DNA of 64,000 nt from NCBI GenBank assembly GCA_965653565.1, contig CBFHAI010000011.1, positions 1 through 64,000 on the forward strand, read 5' to 3'. A program made the position numbers and the translations under genes. This stretch comes from JALCLA01 sp965653565. GTDB lineage: Bacteria > Pseudomonadota > Gammaproteobacteria > Xanthomonadales > Xanthomonadaceae. Each line of letters begins with the position of its first letter. The first letter of the stretch is position 1. The notes below the pieces were generated by a model that ran no database searches, was not told the DNA's origin, and worked only from the letters and a program-made list of their open reading frames with translations. This document shows, one piece after another, positions 9,125-17,278 of this stretch.

Positions 9125-9976
9125 ATGTCCGACGACGACTCCAGTCGCGGCGCCGCTCCCCGTTCCTGGTTCGACCGCCTGAGCCAGGCACTCTCCGGCG
9201 AGCCGCGCAACCGCGAAGAACTGCTGGACGAGCTGCGCGCCGCACACACCAACGGCCTGCTCTCCGCCGACACACTGGCGATGATCGAAGGCGCGATCAC
9301 CGTCTCCGACCTCACCGTGGCCGATGTGATGGTGCCGCGCGCCCAGATGGTGTCGATCGACATCAACGCCCGCTTCCTCGATGTGATGCGCGCGGTGGTC
9401 GAATCGGGCCACTCGCGCTTTCCCGTGCACGGCGAGGACAAGGACGAAATCCTCGGCATCCTGCTGGCCAAGGATCTGCTGCGCGGCGTGGTCGAGGACG
9501 GCGGCCCGGGCACCATCCGCGAAGTGCTGCGGCCGGCCGTGCTGATTCCCGACTCCAAGCGCCTGAACGTGTTGCTCAAGGAATTCCGCCTGTCGCGCAA
9601 TCACATGGCGATCGTGGTCGACGAATACGGCGGCGTGGCGGGCCTGGTCACGATCGAAGACGTGCTCGAGCAGATCGTCGGCGAAATCGACGACGAGCAC
9701 GACGACGCGCCCGACGAGCGCAAGATCATCGAAGCCCAGGCCGACGGCCACTTCCTGGTCGACGCGCTGACGCCGATTTCCGATTTCAACGAACGCTTCG
9801 GCGCCGATTTCGCCGACGACGAATACGACACGCTCGGCGGCCTGATCACATCGGCCATCGGCCACCTGCCCGAGCAAGGCGAAGAGCTCACCATGGGCCG
9901 CTTCCATTTCCGGGTCTCGCGCGCCGATGCGCGCCGCGTGCATGCGCTGCACGTGAGCGTGCATGCCGATGAGTGA
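9125..9976 (+). CDS. corC: CorC/YbeX-type CBS-pair protein
   Basis: 283 residues. The N-terminal acidic segment is followed by a CBS pair at about 65-190 (ITVSDLTVADVMVPRAQMV, then RNHMAIVVDEYGGVAGLVT). A CorC_HlyC C-terminal FAD-like domain lies at about 205-280 (DGHFLVDALTPISDFNE). Like E. coli YbeX, it lacks the N-terminal membrane DUF21 domain, so it is soluble. Family members are linked to Mg2+/Co2+ resistance or efflux and to ribosome maintenance. A TACACT -10-like box at 9083-9088 could give it its own promoter. The start of the next gene overlaps its 3' end. Confidence 0.93.
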   Translation: MSDDDSSRGAAPRSWFDRLSQALSGEPRNREELLDELRAAHTNGLLSADTLAMIEGAITVSDLTVADVMVPRAQMVSIDINARFLDVMRAVVESGHSRFPVHGEDKDEILGILLAKDLLRGVVEDGGPGTIREVLRPAVLIPDSKRLNVLLKEFRLSRNHMAIVVDEYGGVAGLVTIEDVLEQIVGEIDDEHDDAPDERKIIEAQADGHFLVDALTPISDFNERFGADFADDEYDTLGGLITSAIGHLPEQGEELTMGRFHFRVSRADARRVHALHVSVHADE

Positions 9977-11180
9977 AGGCATTGCGCGGCGCCTGCTGGC
10001 GCTGCTGCTGTTCGCCGGCGGCGCGCTGTTCGGCGCGCAGGCGCAGCAAGCGCCGGTCGACGATCCGGCGCTGCGCGTCGGCCTGGTCACGATGCAGCCC
10101 GGCATCGACTACTGGGCGCGCTTCGGCCACAACGCGATCCTGATCGACGACGGCGAACGCCGCACGCTCTACAACTACGGCTACTTCGATTTCGCGCAGC
10201 CGGGCTTCCTGACTCGCTTCCTGCGCGGCCGCATGCTCTACCGGCTGATGGCGCTGCCGATGGAACGCGACCTCGCCGGCTACGCCGAGGACGGCCGCGG
10301 CGTGCGTTTGCAGTGGCTCGACATTCCACCGGAAAAAGCGCAGGAACTCGCCCGCTTCCTGGCCTGGAACGCACTGCCGGAAAACGCCGACTACCGCTAC
10401 GACTACTTCACCGCCAACTGCTCCACCAAAGTGCGCGACGCCCTCGACCTGGCTCTCGACGGCGCCCTCGAAAAACAACTGCGCGTACGCTCGCACGGCT
10501 ACACCTACCGCAGCGAATCGCAACGCCTGGCCGCGACGCTGCCGTGGCTCTACCTGGGCATCCATCTGGGCCTGGGCCCGTTCACCGACACGCCGTTGTC
10601 GCTGTGGGAAGAAAGCTTCATCCCGATGCGCCTGCGCGACGCCGTCGCCGAAGCGCGCAACGCGCAAGGCAAACCGCTGGTGATCGGCGAAGTGCAACTG
10701 ATCGAAGCCGTCCTCGCCGGCCCACCGGCGTCGCCGCCGGAATGGCGCTGGCGATTCTTCGGCGCCGGCCTGATCGCAGCGGTGGCGCTGCTGTTCGCGT
10801 TCCGCGAGCGTGCGTCCAAACCGCTGCGCGTTGCCGCGGCCGCGAGTGTCGCGACGTTGTGGACGGCTTGCGGATTGATCGGACTGGGCCTGCTGTCGCT
10901 ATGGGCCTTCACCGACCACACCGCCGCCTGGGGCAACGAGAATGCCCTGCTCTTCAATCCGTTGTGCCTGGGCTTGCTGGCCGCGGTGCCCGCGCTGGCG
11001 CATGGCCGCGATGCGAGCCGGTTCATGCGCTGGTTGTCGCTGCTGGTAGCGCTGGCAGCGGGATTGGCGATGTTCCTCAAGTTCCTGCCGTTCCGGATCC
11101 AGTCGAATGGGGATTGGATTGCGTTGATGTTGCCGATTCATGTCGCGATGGCGATCAGGCTGGGAAGGCTGGGGACCTAA
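9963..11180 (+). CDS. DUF4105 (Lnb N-terminal-like) membrane protein
   Basis: 405 residues. The ATG at 9963 overlaps the end of corC by 14 nt; an ATG two codons later (9969) is also possible. A signal peptide (ends GAQAQQ) precedes a periplasmic DUF4105 domain at about 35-215. That domain contains FGHNAILIDDG and YDYFTANCSTKVRD, with the conserved His and Cys of this NlpC/P60-like fold. Five hydrophobic segments at about 245-400 would anchor the C-terminus. The family is related to the N-terminal part of lacto-N-biosidase-type proteins; its reaction is not established. In E. coli lnt follows corC; here this gene takes that place. Confidence 0.85.
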   Translation: MPMSEGIARRLLALLLFAGGALFGAQAQQAPVDDPALRVGLVTMQPGIDYWARFGHNAILIDDGERRTLYNYGYFDFAQPGFLTRFLRGRMLYRLMALPMERDLAGYAEDGRGVRLQWLDIPPEKAQELARFLAWNALPENADYRYDYFTANCSTKVRDALDLALDGALEKQLRVRSHGYTYRSESQRLAATLPWLYLGIHLGLGPFTDTPLSLWEESFIPMRLRDAVAEARNAQGKPLVIGEVQLIEAVLAGPPASPPEWRWRFFGAGLIAAVALLFAFRERASKPLRVAAAASVATLWTACGLIGLGLLSLWAFTDHTAAWGNENALLFNPLCLGLLAAVPALAHGRDASRFMRWLSLLVALAAGLAMFLKFLPFRIQSNGDWIALMLPIHVAMAIRLGRLGT

Positions 11181-11318
11181 GCGCCGCGAGTCCGTCGTGA
11201 TTCACCTGGCCACTCGGGGAGTCTTTTCACTGGCTCCGAGGCCTGTCCGGCTTCGGCGCTAAGTCCATACCGACGCAGGCGGCAGCGGTCGTCAGCGCAA
11301 GCCTGGACGCATCGCCGC

Positions 11319-13097
11319 ATGGCCCGGCTGCCCACTTCGGTTGTGCATTCGCGGCCGGCTGTCTACTCTCAGGGGGTGTCTTCCGCCTCCGCCGCCTCCC
11401 GCTCGAGGTATCTGCTGGGTCTGCTGGCAGCCATCCTCATGCTGGTCGGCGTGGGCGTGGTGGTAACGCTGGGCGTGCAGCGCTTCCTGCGCGACGCCGC
11501 CTGGGAAACCCGAACCCACAACAACCTCGAACTCATCGCAAAACTCTATTCGCATATCAAAGAGGCCGAGGCCGCCCAGCGCGGCTACCTGATCACCGGC
11601 CGCACCGACTACCTCGGCGATTTCTACGCCCGCCGGCCGGAAGTGATGCGCACCGGCACCGATCTGCGCGGCGCGGTGACGGACGATGCTTCGCAAAGCG
11701 CGCGCGTGAAGATGCTCACGGAACTGATCGCGCAGCGCATGCAGACCGCCGAAGCCGTGATCGAAATCTACGAAACCGAAGGCTTCGAAGCCGCCAAGGC
11801 GGCGGTCATCGGCAACACCGGCAAACAGCAGATGGATCAGATCACGGTGCTGATCGCCCAGATCGAATCGGGCGAGCGGCGCCTGCTCGACGAGCGGCGC
11901 GCAGCGTCGGAACGCAGCTCGGACTGGCTGCAGATTGCCACCATCGCCGGCATCGCCGCCAGCATCGCGCTGATGTGTCTGGTGTTCGGCTTCATCCTGC
12001 GCGAAAACCGCGTGCGCCGGATCGCCGAATACCGCAGCGAAGAGTCGAGCATCGAGTTGGCCAACACGGTGATGGAACTGCGCCGCATCGGCGGCAACAC
12101 CGACGAATTGCGCCATTACGCCGGCATGCTGCAAAGCTGCCGCAGCATCGAGGAGGCGATGGAGATCACCCAGCAGAGTTTTCAGAATCTGCTGCCGGAC
12201 GTGGGTGGCTGCATCTATCTGAATCGCGCCTCGCAGAACTTCACCGAGATGCGCATCCGCTGGGGCAAACTGGCCGCCGCCACCTCCACGCTGATGCCGC
12301 CCGACGATTGCTGGGCGCTGCGCCGCGGCCACGTCTACGCGGTGCCCGACATCCATCGCGCCAGCAAATGCGCGCACATCGAATTGCCGCCGCCAAGCCA
12401 GCCCGCATCGACGCTGTGCCTGCCGCTGTCGGCGCAGGGCGAAACCCTCGGTTTCCTCTATCTCGCCGGGCCCGATCACACCGCCTCCGATGCCGAGACG
12501 GTGGCGATTTCGGCCGCCGAACAGCTGTCGCTGGCGCTGTGCAATCTGCGCCTGCAGGAATCGCTGCGCATCCAATCGATCCGCGATCCGCTCACCGGCC
12601 TGTACAACCGCCGCTATCTGGAAGAATCGCTGGCGCGCGAAGTCGCGCGCTGCGGCCGCCGCAACTTGCCGCTGGCCGTGATGATGCTCGACATCGATCA
12701 CTTCAAACGCTTCAACGATACCCACGGCCACGACGGCGGCGACGCCCTGCTGGCGCAGTTCGCCGCGCTGCTGCAGACGCATTGCCGTACCGAAGACATC
12801 GCCTGCCGTTTCGGCGGCGAAGAGTTCACCGTGATCCTGCCGGAAGTCGCGCCCGACACCGCCGCGGTGCGCGCCGAACAGATCCGCGCCGCCGTGGAAA
12901 ACCTGCGCGTGGCGCATCTGAAGAGTCAACTGAGCCCGGTGACGGTATCGATCGGCTTGGCCTCGTACCCACGCGATGGACTCGCCGGCGAGGACGTACT
13001 GCGCGCCGCGGACGTGGCGCTGTATCGCGCCAAGCACGAAGGACGCAATCGCTTCGCAGTCGCCGCGGCGAACGCGCCCGCGTCCGTTCCCGGCTAG
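11319..13097 (+). CDS. CHASE3-GAF-GGDEF diguanylate cyclase
   Basis: 592 residues from ATG 11319; a GTG at 11376, after a CAGGGG stretch, is an alternative closer to the first membrane segment. Order: membrane segment (about 30-52); CHASE3-like periplasmic helical sensor (about 60-210) with AAQRGYLITGR; second membrane segment (about 215-235); GAF-like domain (about 265-415); GGDEF domain (about 425-585). The active site reads GGEEF and the inhibitory I-site RTED sits five residues before it. Both imply an active, product-inhibited enzyme making c-di-GMP from two GTP. It converges on epmA, with the stop codons overlapping. Confidence 0.93.
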   Translation: MARLPTSVVHSRPAVYSQGVSSASAASRSRYLLGLLAAILMLVGVGVVVTLGVQRFLRDAAWETRTHNNLELIAKLYSHIKEAEAAQRGYLITGRTDYLGDFYARRPEVMRTGTDLRGAVTDDASQSARVKMLTELIAQRMQTAEAVIEIYETEGFEAAKAAVIGNTGKQQMDQITVLIAQIESGERRLLDERRAASERSSDWLQIATIAGIAASIALMCLVFGFILRENRVRRIAEYRSEESSIELANTVMELRRIGGNTDELRHYAGMLQSCRSIEEAMEITQQSFQNLLPDVGGCIYLNRASQNFTEMRIRWGKLAAATSTLMPPDDCWALRRGHVYAVPDIHRASKCAHIELPPPSQPASTLCLPLSAQGETLGFLYLAGPDHTASDAETVAISAAEQLSLALCNLRLQESLRIQSIRDPLTGLYNRRYLEESLAREVARCGRRNLPLAVMMLDIDHFKRFNDTHGHDGGDALLAQFAALLQTHCRTEDIACRFGGEEFTVILPEVAPDTAAVRAEQIRAAVENLRVAHLKSQLSPVTVSIGLASYPRDGLAGEDVLRAADVALYRAKHEGRNRFAVAAANAPASVPG

Positions 13098-14074
13098 GCG
13101 CGATAGAACGGAAACGCGATCACGTCGCCGATATCGCGCGCATCGCCCATCGCCATCAACAAACGTTCGACTCCCAGCGCGACGCCGGCGCATTCGGGCA
13201 AGCCGTTTTCGAGCGCCGCAATCAGCGCCGCGTCCATCGCCGGCGCCTCGCTGCGCCGTCCGCGATGACGCCACAGATCGCGTTCGAAGCGTGTGCGCTG
13301 CTCGCTGGCATCGCGCAATTCGTGATAACCGTTGGCCAGTTCCTGTGGCCCCAGGTAGGCCTCGAAACGTTCGGCCACCGCGTCGCCGCCGCTGCCGTGG
13401 ATGCGCGCGAGCGCACATTGCGTTGCCGGGTAGTCGTACACGAACAGCAACCGGCCGGACGGGAAACCCGGCTGCAAACGGTGCGTCATCAGCAGATCGA
13501 GCCAGTCGTCGCGGGTCAGGCCTTCGGCATCGATTTCTATGTCTGCGAGCGGCATGCGCAGCGTTTCGATCGGTGCGGTGAACGCATCGAAGCCGAAGGC
13601 GTCGCGGTACAGTTCGCGATAGGCGATCTCTTCGACGCTCATCTTGCGACCGACCAGGTCGAGCGCATCGAACACGACGGCCGCCACTTCGGCCATCAGC
13701 GCGCGATGCGTCCAGCCGGCGCGATACCACTCGAGCATGGTGAATTCGGGATTGTGCCGGCTGCCGGCTTCGCCATCGCGGAACACGCGGCCCAGTTCGT
13801 AGCAGTCGCCGACGCCCGCCGCGAGCAAGCGCTTGAGCGCGAACTCCGGCGACGTGCGCAGCCAGCGCGGTGACGCGCCGCCGGCCGCGGGGCCGGTGTA
13901 ATCGGTGCGGAAACTGCGGATATTCGGATCGGTGTTGCCGGCGGCCGACAATATCGGCGTTTCGACTTCAAGCACCTGCCGCTGCGCGAAAAACGCGCGG
14001 ATTCGCGCATAGAGCGCCGCGCGCAGCCGCAATGCCTCGATCGACGCGGTCGGACGCCAGGCGTCAGGATTCAT
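13094..14074 (-). CDS. epmA: EF-P--(R)-beta-lysine ligase EpmA (GenX/PoxA)
   Basis: 326 residues. This is a class II lysyl-tRNA-synthetase-like catalytic core without the anticodon-binding domain, hence its short length. Visible class II motifs are FAQRQVLEVETPIL, RTSPEFALKRLL, RVFRDGEAGSRHNPEFTMLEW and the C-terminal GVALGVERLLMAMG. EpmA activates (R)-beta-lysine and attaches it to a conserved Lys of elongation factor P, helping ribosomes through polyproline. The start overlaps the end of ligA by 11 nt, so it is probably co-transcribed. The EpmB partner is not in the window. Confidence 0.94.
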   Translation of the reverse strand: MNPDAWRPTASIEALRLRAALYARIRAFFAQRQVLEVETPILSAAGNTDPNIRSFRTDYTGPAAGGASPRWLRTSPEFALKRLLAAGVGDCYELGRVFRDGEAGSRHNPEFTMLEWYRAGWTHRALMAEVAAVVFDALDLVGRKMSVEEIAYRELYRDAFGFDAFTAPIETLRMPLADIEIDAEGLTRDDWLDLLMTHRLQPGFPSGRLLFVYDYPATQCALARIHGSGGDAVAERFEAYLGPQELANGYHELRDASEQRTRFERDLWRHRGRRSEAPAMDAALIAALENGLPECAGVALGVERLLMAMGDARDIGDVIAFPFYRA

Positions 14075-16439
14075 GCTCGCCCAACAGCGCGAGCAAGGCC
14101 GCCTCGTCGTGCACCGGAATATTCAACTCGCGCGCGGCATCGAGTTTCGAGCCGGCTTTTTCGCCGGCGAACACCGCGGTGGTTTTCTTCGAGACGCTGC
14201 CGGCGACTTTGGCGCCGAGCGCTTCGAGGCGCTGCTTGGCTTCGTCGCGCGTGATATTCGCCAGCGATCCGGTGAGCACGAAGGTCCGGCCTTCGAGCGG
14301 CAACGCTGCGGCCTTCTGCGGAGCGGCGGCGAGCAGCTCGCGCATCGCGGCATCGGCGAGCATCAATTCGCGGCGCGCGGCGTCGTCGGCCAGCCAGGCT
14401 TCGAGGTTCGCTGCGCCTTGCGACGATAATCCCGCGCCGGTCCAGCCGGTCGGTCCGGCACGCAACAACGCTTCGAGCGAGCCATAGGTTTCGGCCAGCC
14501 GCTGCGCGCTCTTGCCACCGAGCTTGTCGACCGGCAACGACGACAGCAACACGCCCAGATCGAGCCGCTCGCGCAGCGCCGCGGCCGGCGCATGTTCATC
14601 GCTGAATTCGATGCCGGCGGCCAGCAGCGCATCGACGACCGCGTTGTTGCCCGGCTGCTGGAAGAAAGTCGCGATCGATTCGGCCACTTCCGGACCGATG
14701 TCCGGCAAGGCGCGCAACACCGACACCGGCATGCGGCGCACGAAATCCAGCGTTCCCAGCCACTGCACCAGGGTTTTCGCGGTGGTTTCGCCGACATGCG
14801 CGATGCCGAGCGCGAACAGGAAGCGCGCCAGCGTGGTGCGCTTGCTGCGCTCGATGCCGTCGAGCAGATTCTCGGCCCAGCGCGTGGCGATCTTGCCCTG
14901 CTTTACCGTCTCGGGCGTGATGCCTTCGCGCTCCTCGTCGCGGCGCTTCATGGCGAGGAAATCGTCGAGCGTGAGGCGATAAAGATCGGCCACGGTTTCG
15001 ACGTAACCGAAATCGCAAAGCGCCTCGATGTAGCGCTCGCCCAGGCCTTCGATATCCATCGCGCGGCGCGACGCGAAATGATGCACCGCCTGCACCCGCT
15101 GCGCCGCGCACGACAAACCGCCGCTGCAGCGATAGGCGGCCTCGCCTTCCTCGCGTTCGAGCTCGGCGCCGCAGATCGGGCAATGCGACGGCATCGACCA
15201 CGGCTTGGCATTCGCCGGGCGCCGCTCGACGATCACCTTCACCACTTCGGGAATCACATCGCCGGCACGCCGCACGATCACGGCGTCACCGACGCGCACA
15301 TCGAGCCGCGCGATCTGGTCGGCGTTGTGCAGCGTCGCGTTCGTCACCGTGACGCCGGCGACCTGCACCGGCGCCAGCCGCGCCACCGGCGTCGCGGCGC
15401 CGGTGCGGCCGATCTGGATTTCGATATCGAGCAGCGTGGTGCTCTGTTCGAGCGCCGGGAATTTGTGCGCCAGCGCCCAGCGCGGCGCGCGCGACACGAA
15501 GCCCATCGTGCGCTGCTGGTCGAGGTCGTCGAGTTTGTAGACCACGCCGTCGATGTCGTACGGCAGCGCGTTGCGCTTCTCGCCGATGCGGCGGAAATAG
15601 CGCAGCAAACCGCTGAAACCTTTCGCGACCTCGACTTCCGGCGACACCGGAAAGCCCCACTCGCGCAATTTCGCCAGCGTCGCCGAATGCGTGTCGGGCA
15701 GTTCACCCTGCTCCACCACACCAACGGAATACGCATAGAAGGCCAGCGGCCGGCGCGCGGTGACGCGCGAATCGTGCTGCCGCAGCGAGCCGGCGGCGCC
15801 GTTGCGCGGATTCGCCAGCAGCTTCTCGCCGGCCGACAGTGCGGCCGCGTTCCAGGCTTCGAACGCGGCCTTCGGCATGTAGACCTCGCCGCGCACTTCG
15901 AGCACGTGCGGCCAATCGCGGCCGCGCAATTTGAGCGGAATCGCCTTGATGGTGCGCAGGTTCGCGCTGACGTCTTCGCCGGTTTCGCCATCGCCGCGCG
16001 TCGCGCCCTGCACGAAGCGGCCGTCTTCGTACAGCAGGCTGATCGCCAGTCCATCGAGCTTGGGTTCGACCGAAAATTCCGGATTGCGCACCCCGAGCGT
16101 TTCCTCGATGCGGCGCACGAAATCGGCGACCTCGGAATAGCGCTCGGTGTCGCCGCCGTCGGGCGCACTTTCGAAGGCGTTGGCGAGCGACAGCATCGGA
16201 ATCCGATGCCGCACCGTGGCGAAGCCCTGATCGGCGCGCGCACCGACGCGCTGCGTCGGCGAATCGGCAACGATGAGGTCCGGATATTCGGCCTCTATCG
16301 CCTCCAGTTCGCGCATCAATCGATCGTATTCGATATCCGGAATCGCCGGCTCGTCGAGCACGTGATAACGATAATTGTGTTCTTCGAGTTCGTCGCGCAG
16401 CGCGGCGGCGCGAGCGGCGGTGGCGGCCGGTGCACTCAT
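14064..16439 (-). CDS. ligA: NAD+-dependent DNA ligase LigA
   Basis: 791 residues, somewhat longer than the 670 of E. coli. The N-terminal Ia domain has YRYHVLDEPAIPDIEYDRL for NMN binding. The adenylation domain contains KLDG in VEPKLDGLAISLL, whose Lys receives AMP from NAD+. An OB domain follows, then a four-Cys zinc finger (CPIC, with CSGGLSC about 18 residues on). HhH repeats and a C-terminal BRCT domain (about 710-785, GRTFVLTGSL) complete the protein. It seals nicks between Okazaki fragments and in repair. It sits between zipA (3 nt upstream) and epmA (overlapping) in a likely operon. Confidence 0.96.
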   Translation of the reverse strand: MSAPAATAARAAALRDELEEHNYRYHVLDEPAIPDIEYDRLMRELEAIEAEYPDLIVADSPTQRVGARADQGFATVRHRIPMLSLANAFESAPDGGDTERYSEVADFVRRIEETLGVRNPEFSVEPKLDGLAISLLYEDGRFVQGATRGDGETGEDVSANLRTIKAIPLKLRGRDWPHVLEVRGEVYMPKAAFEAWNAAALSAGEKLLANPRNGAAGSLRQHDSRVTARRPLAFYAYSVGVVEQGELPDTHSATLAKLREWGFPVSPEVEVAKGFSGLLRYFRRIGEKRNALPYDIDGVVYKLDDLDQQRTMGFVSRAPRWALAHKFPALEQSTTLLDIEIQIGRTGAATPVARLAPVQVAGVTVTNATLHNADQIARLDVRVGDAVIVRRAGDVIPEVVKVIVERRPANAKPWSMPSHCPICGAELEREEGEAAYRCSGGLSCAAQRVQAVHHFASRRAMDIEGLGERYIEALCDFGYVETVADLYRLTLDDFLAMKRRDEEREGITPETVKQGKIATRWAENLLDGIERSKRTTLARFLFALGIAHVGETTAKTLVQWLGTLDFVRRMPVSVLRALPDIGPEVAESIATFFQQPGNNAVVDALLAAGIEFSDEHAPAAALRERLDLGVLLSSLPVDKLGGKSAQRLAETYGSLEALLRAGPTGWTGAGLSSQGAANLEAWLADDAARRELMLADAAMRELLAAAPQKAAALPLEGRTFVLTGSLANITRDEAKQRLEALGAKVAGSVSKKTTAVFAGEKAGSKLDAARELNIPVHDEAALLALLGEHES

Positions 16440-16442
16440 GCG

Positions 16443-17204
16443 CTACCAGTGCCGCTGCTGCTGCTTTTCCTGCTTGCGGTCGTAACCGCGCAGTTCATCG
16501 CGGATATGCGCGACGCGCTGGCGACCGAGCGTGTTGCGCTCCTCGTCGAGCACGATCGCATCGAGCAGTTCGGCCATGCGCTGCGCGGTCGGCAGCAAGG
16601 TTTCCCAGGCATCGAGCGCCGCCAGCGGGCCGGGCAAGGTCATGAAGAAGGTGATGCCCGGCGTATCGATTTCATGCACGCGGCGCAGGTCGAAACTGCC
16701 CGGCTTCACCATATTGGCCACGCTGAAAATCGGCCCGAGTTCGGGCTTGCCGTCGACCATGCGATGGAAAATGTTCATGTCGCCGAACACCAGGCCGGCT
16801 TTCTCCGCAGCGACCACCAGATCGCTGCCGCGCAGGCGTTCGCCCGGGCGTGCGGCGACGAACAAGGTGACGATGCGATCGAAGCCGCCCTGCGGTCGCG
16901 TGCCGAGGCCGGCATTGGCGGCCGACGGCGCGTCCATCGGCGTTTCGACTTCGATCTCGCCGCTGGCGCGGCCGGCCAGCGTGCGTTCGAGCAGTTCCAG
17001 TTCGGTCTGGATCGCGGCGTCGAGCGGCACTTCGCCTTCGGCATCGCCGAGCACCGGTTCGCGCCGCGCATCGGGCCGGCGCGCAAACAGTCGGCGGCCT
17101 TGATCGGGTTTGCGCGGGCGGCCGAAGAAGGCGATCGCCAGCAGCAACACAAGCCCCGCAACTGCGAGCGGGATGCCGATCTCGGGATTCCAGGTCCAGT
17201 TCAT
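16443..17204 (-). CDS. zipA: Cell division protein ZipA
   Basis: 253 residues. A single N-terminal membrane helix (about 8-27, IGIPLAVAGLVLLLAIAFF) is followed by a basic, Pro/Arg-containing linker. The ZipA C-terminal FtsZ-binding domain covers about 105-245, with GSDLVVAAEKAGLVFGDMNI and ITFFMTLPGPLAALDAWE. ZipA anchors FtsZ to the inner membrane at the division site. The order smc-zipA-ligA is typical for gammaproteobacteria. A 74-bp gap separates it from smc, so all could share transcription from the smc promoter. Confidence 0.93.
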   Translation of the reverse strand: MNWTWNPEIGIPLAVAGLVLLLAIAFFGRPRKPDQGRRLFARRPDARREPVLGDAEGEVPLDAAIQTELELLERTLAGRASGEIEVETPMDAPSAANAGLGTRPQGGFDRIVTLFVAARPGERLRGSDLVVAAEKAGLVFGDMNIFHRMVDGKPELGPIFSVANMVKPGSFDLRRVHEIDTPGITFFMTLPGPLAALDAWETLLPTAQRMAELLDAIVLDEERNTLGRQRVAHIRDELRGYDRKQEKQQQRHW

Positions 17205-17278
17205 GCAGCGATTATAGACGGCCGATCGCGCATGGCTCGCTTTCCCGGGCCTGCGTGACGCGTGCAGTCATGCCAGCG

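Noticed and set aside
14592..17258. 888-residue open frame on the plus strand
   Set aside because: It is antisense to ligA and zipA, both of which are clear genes.
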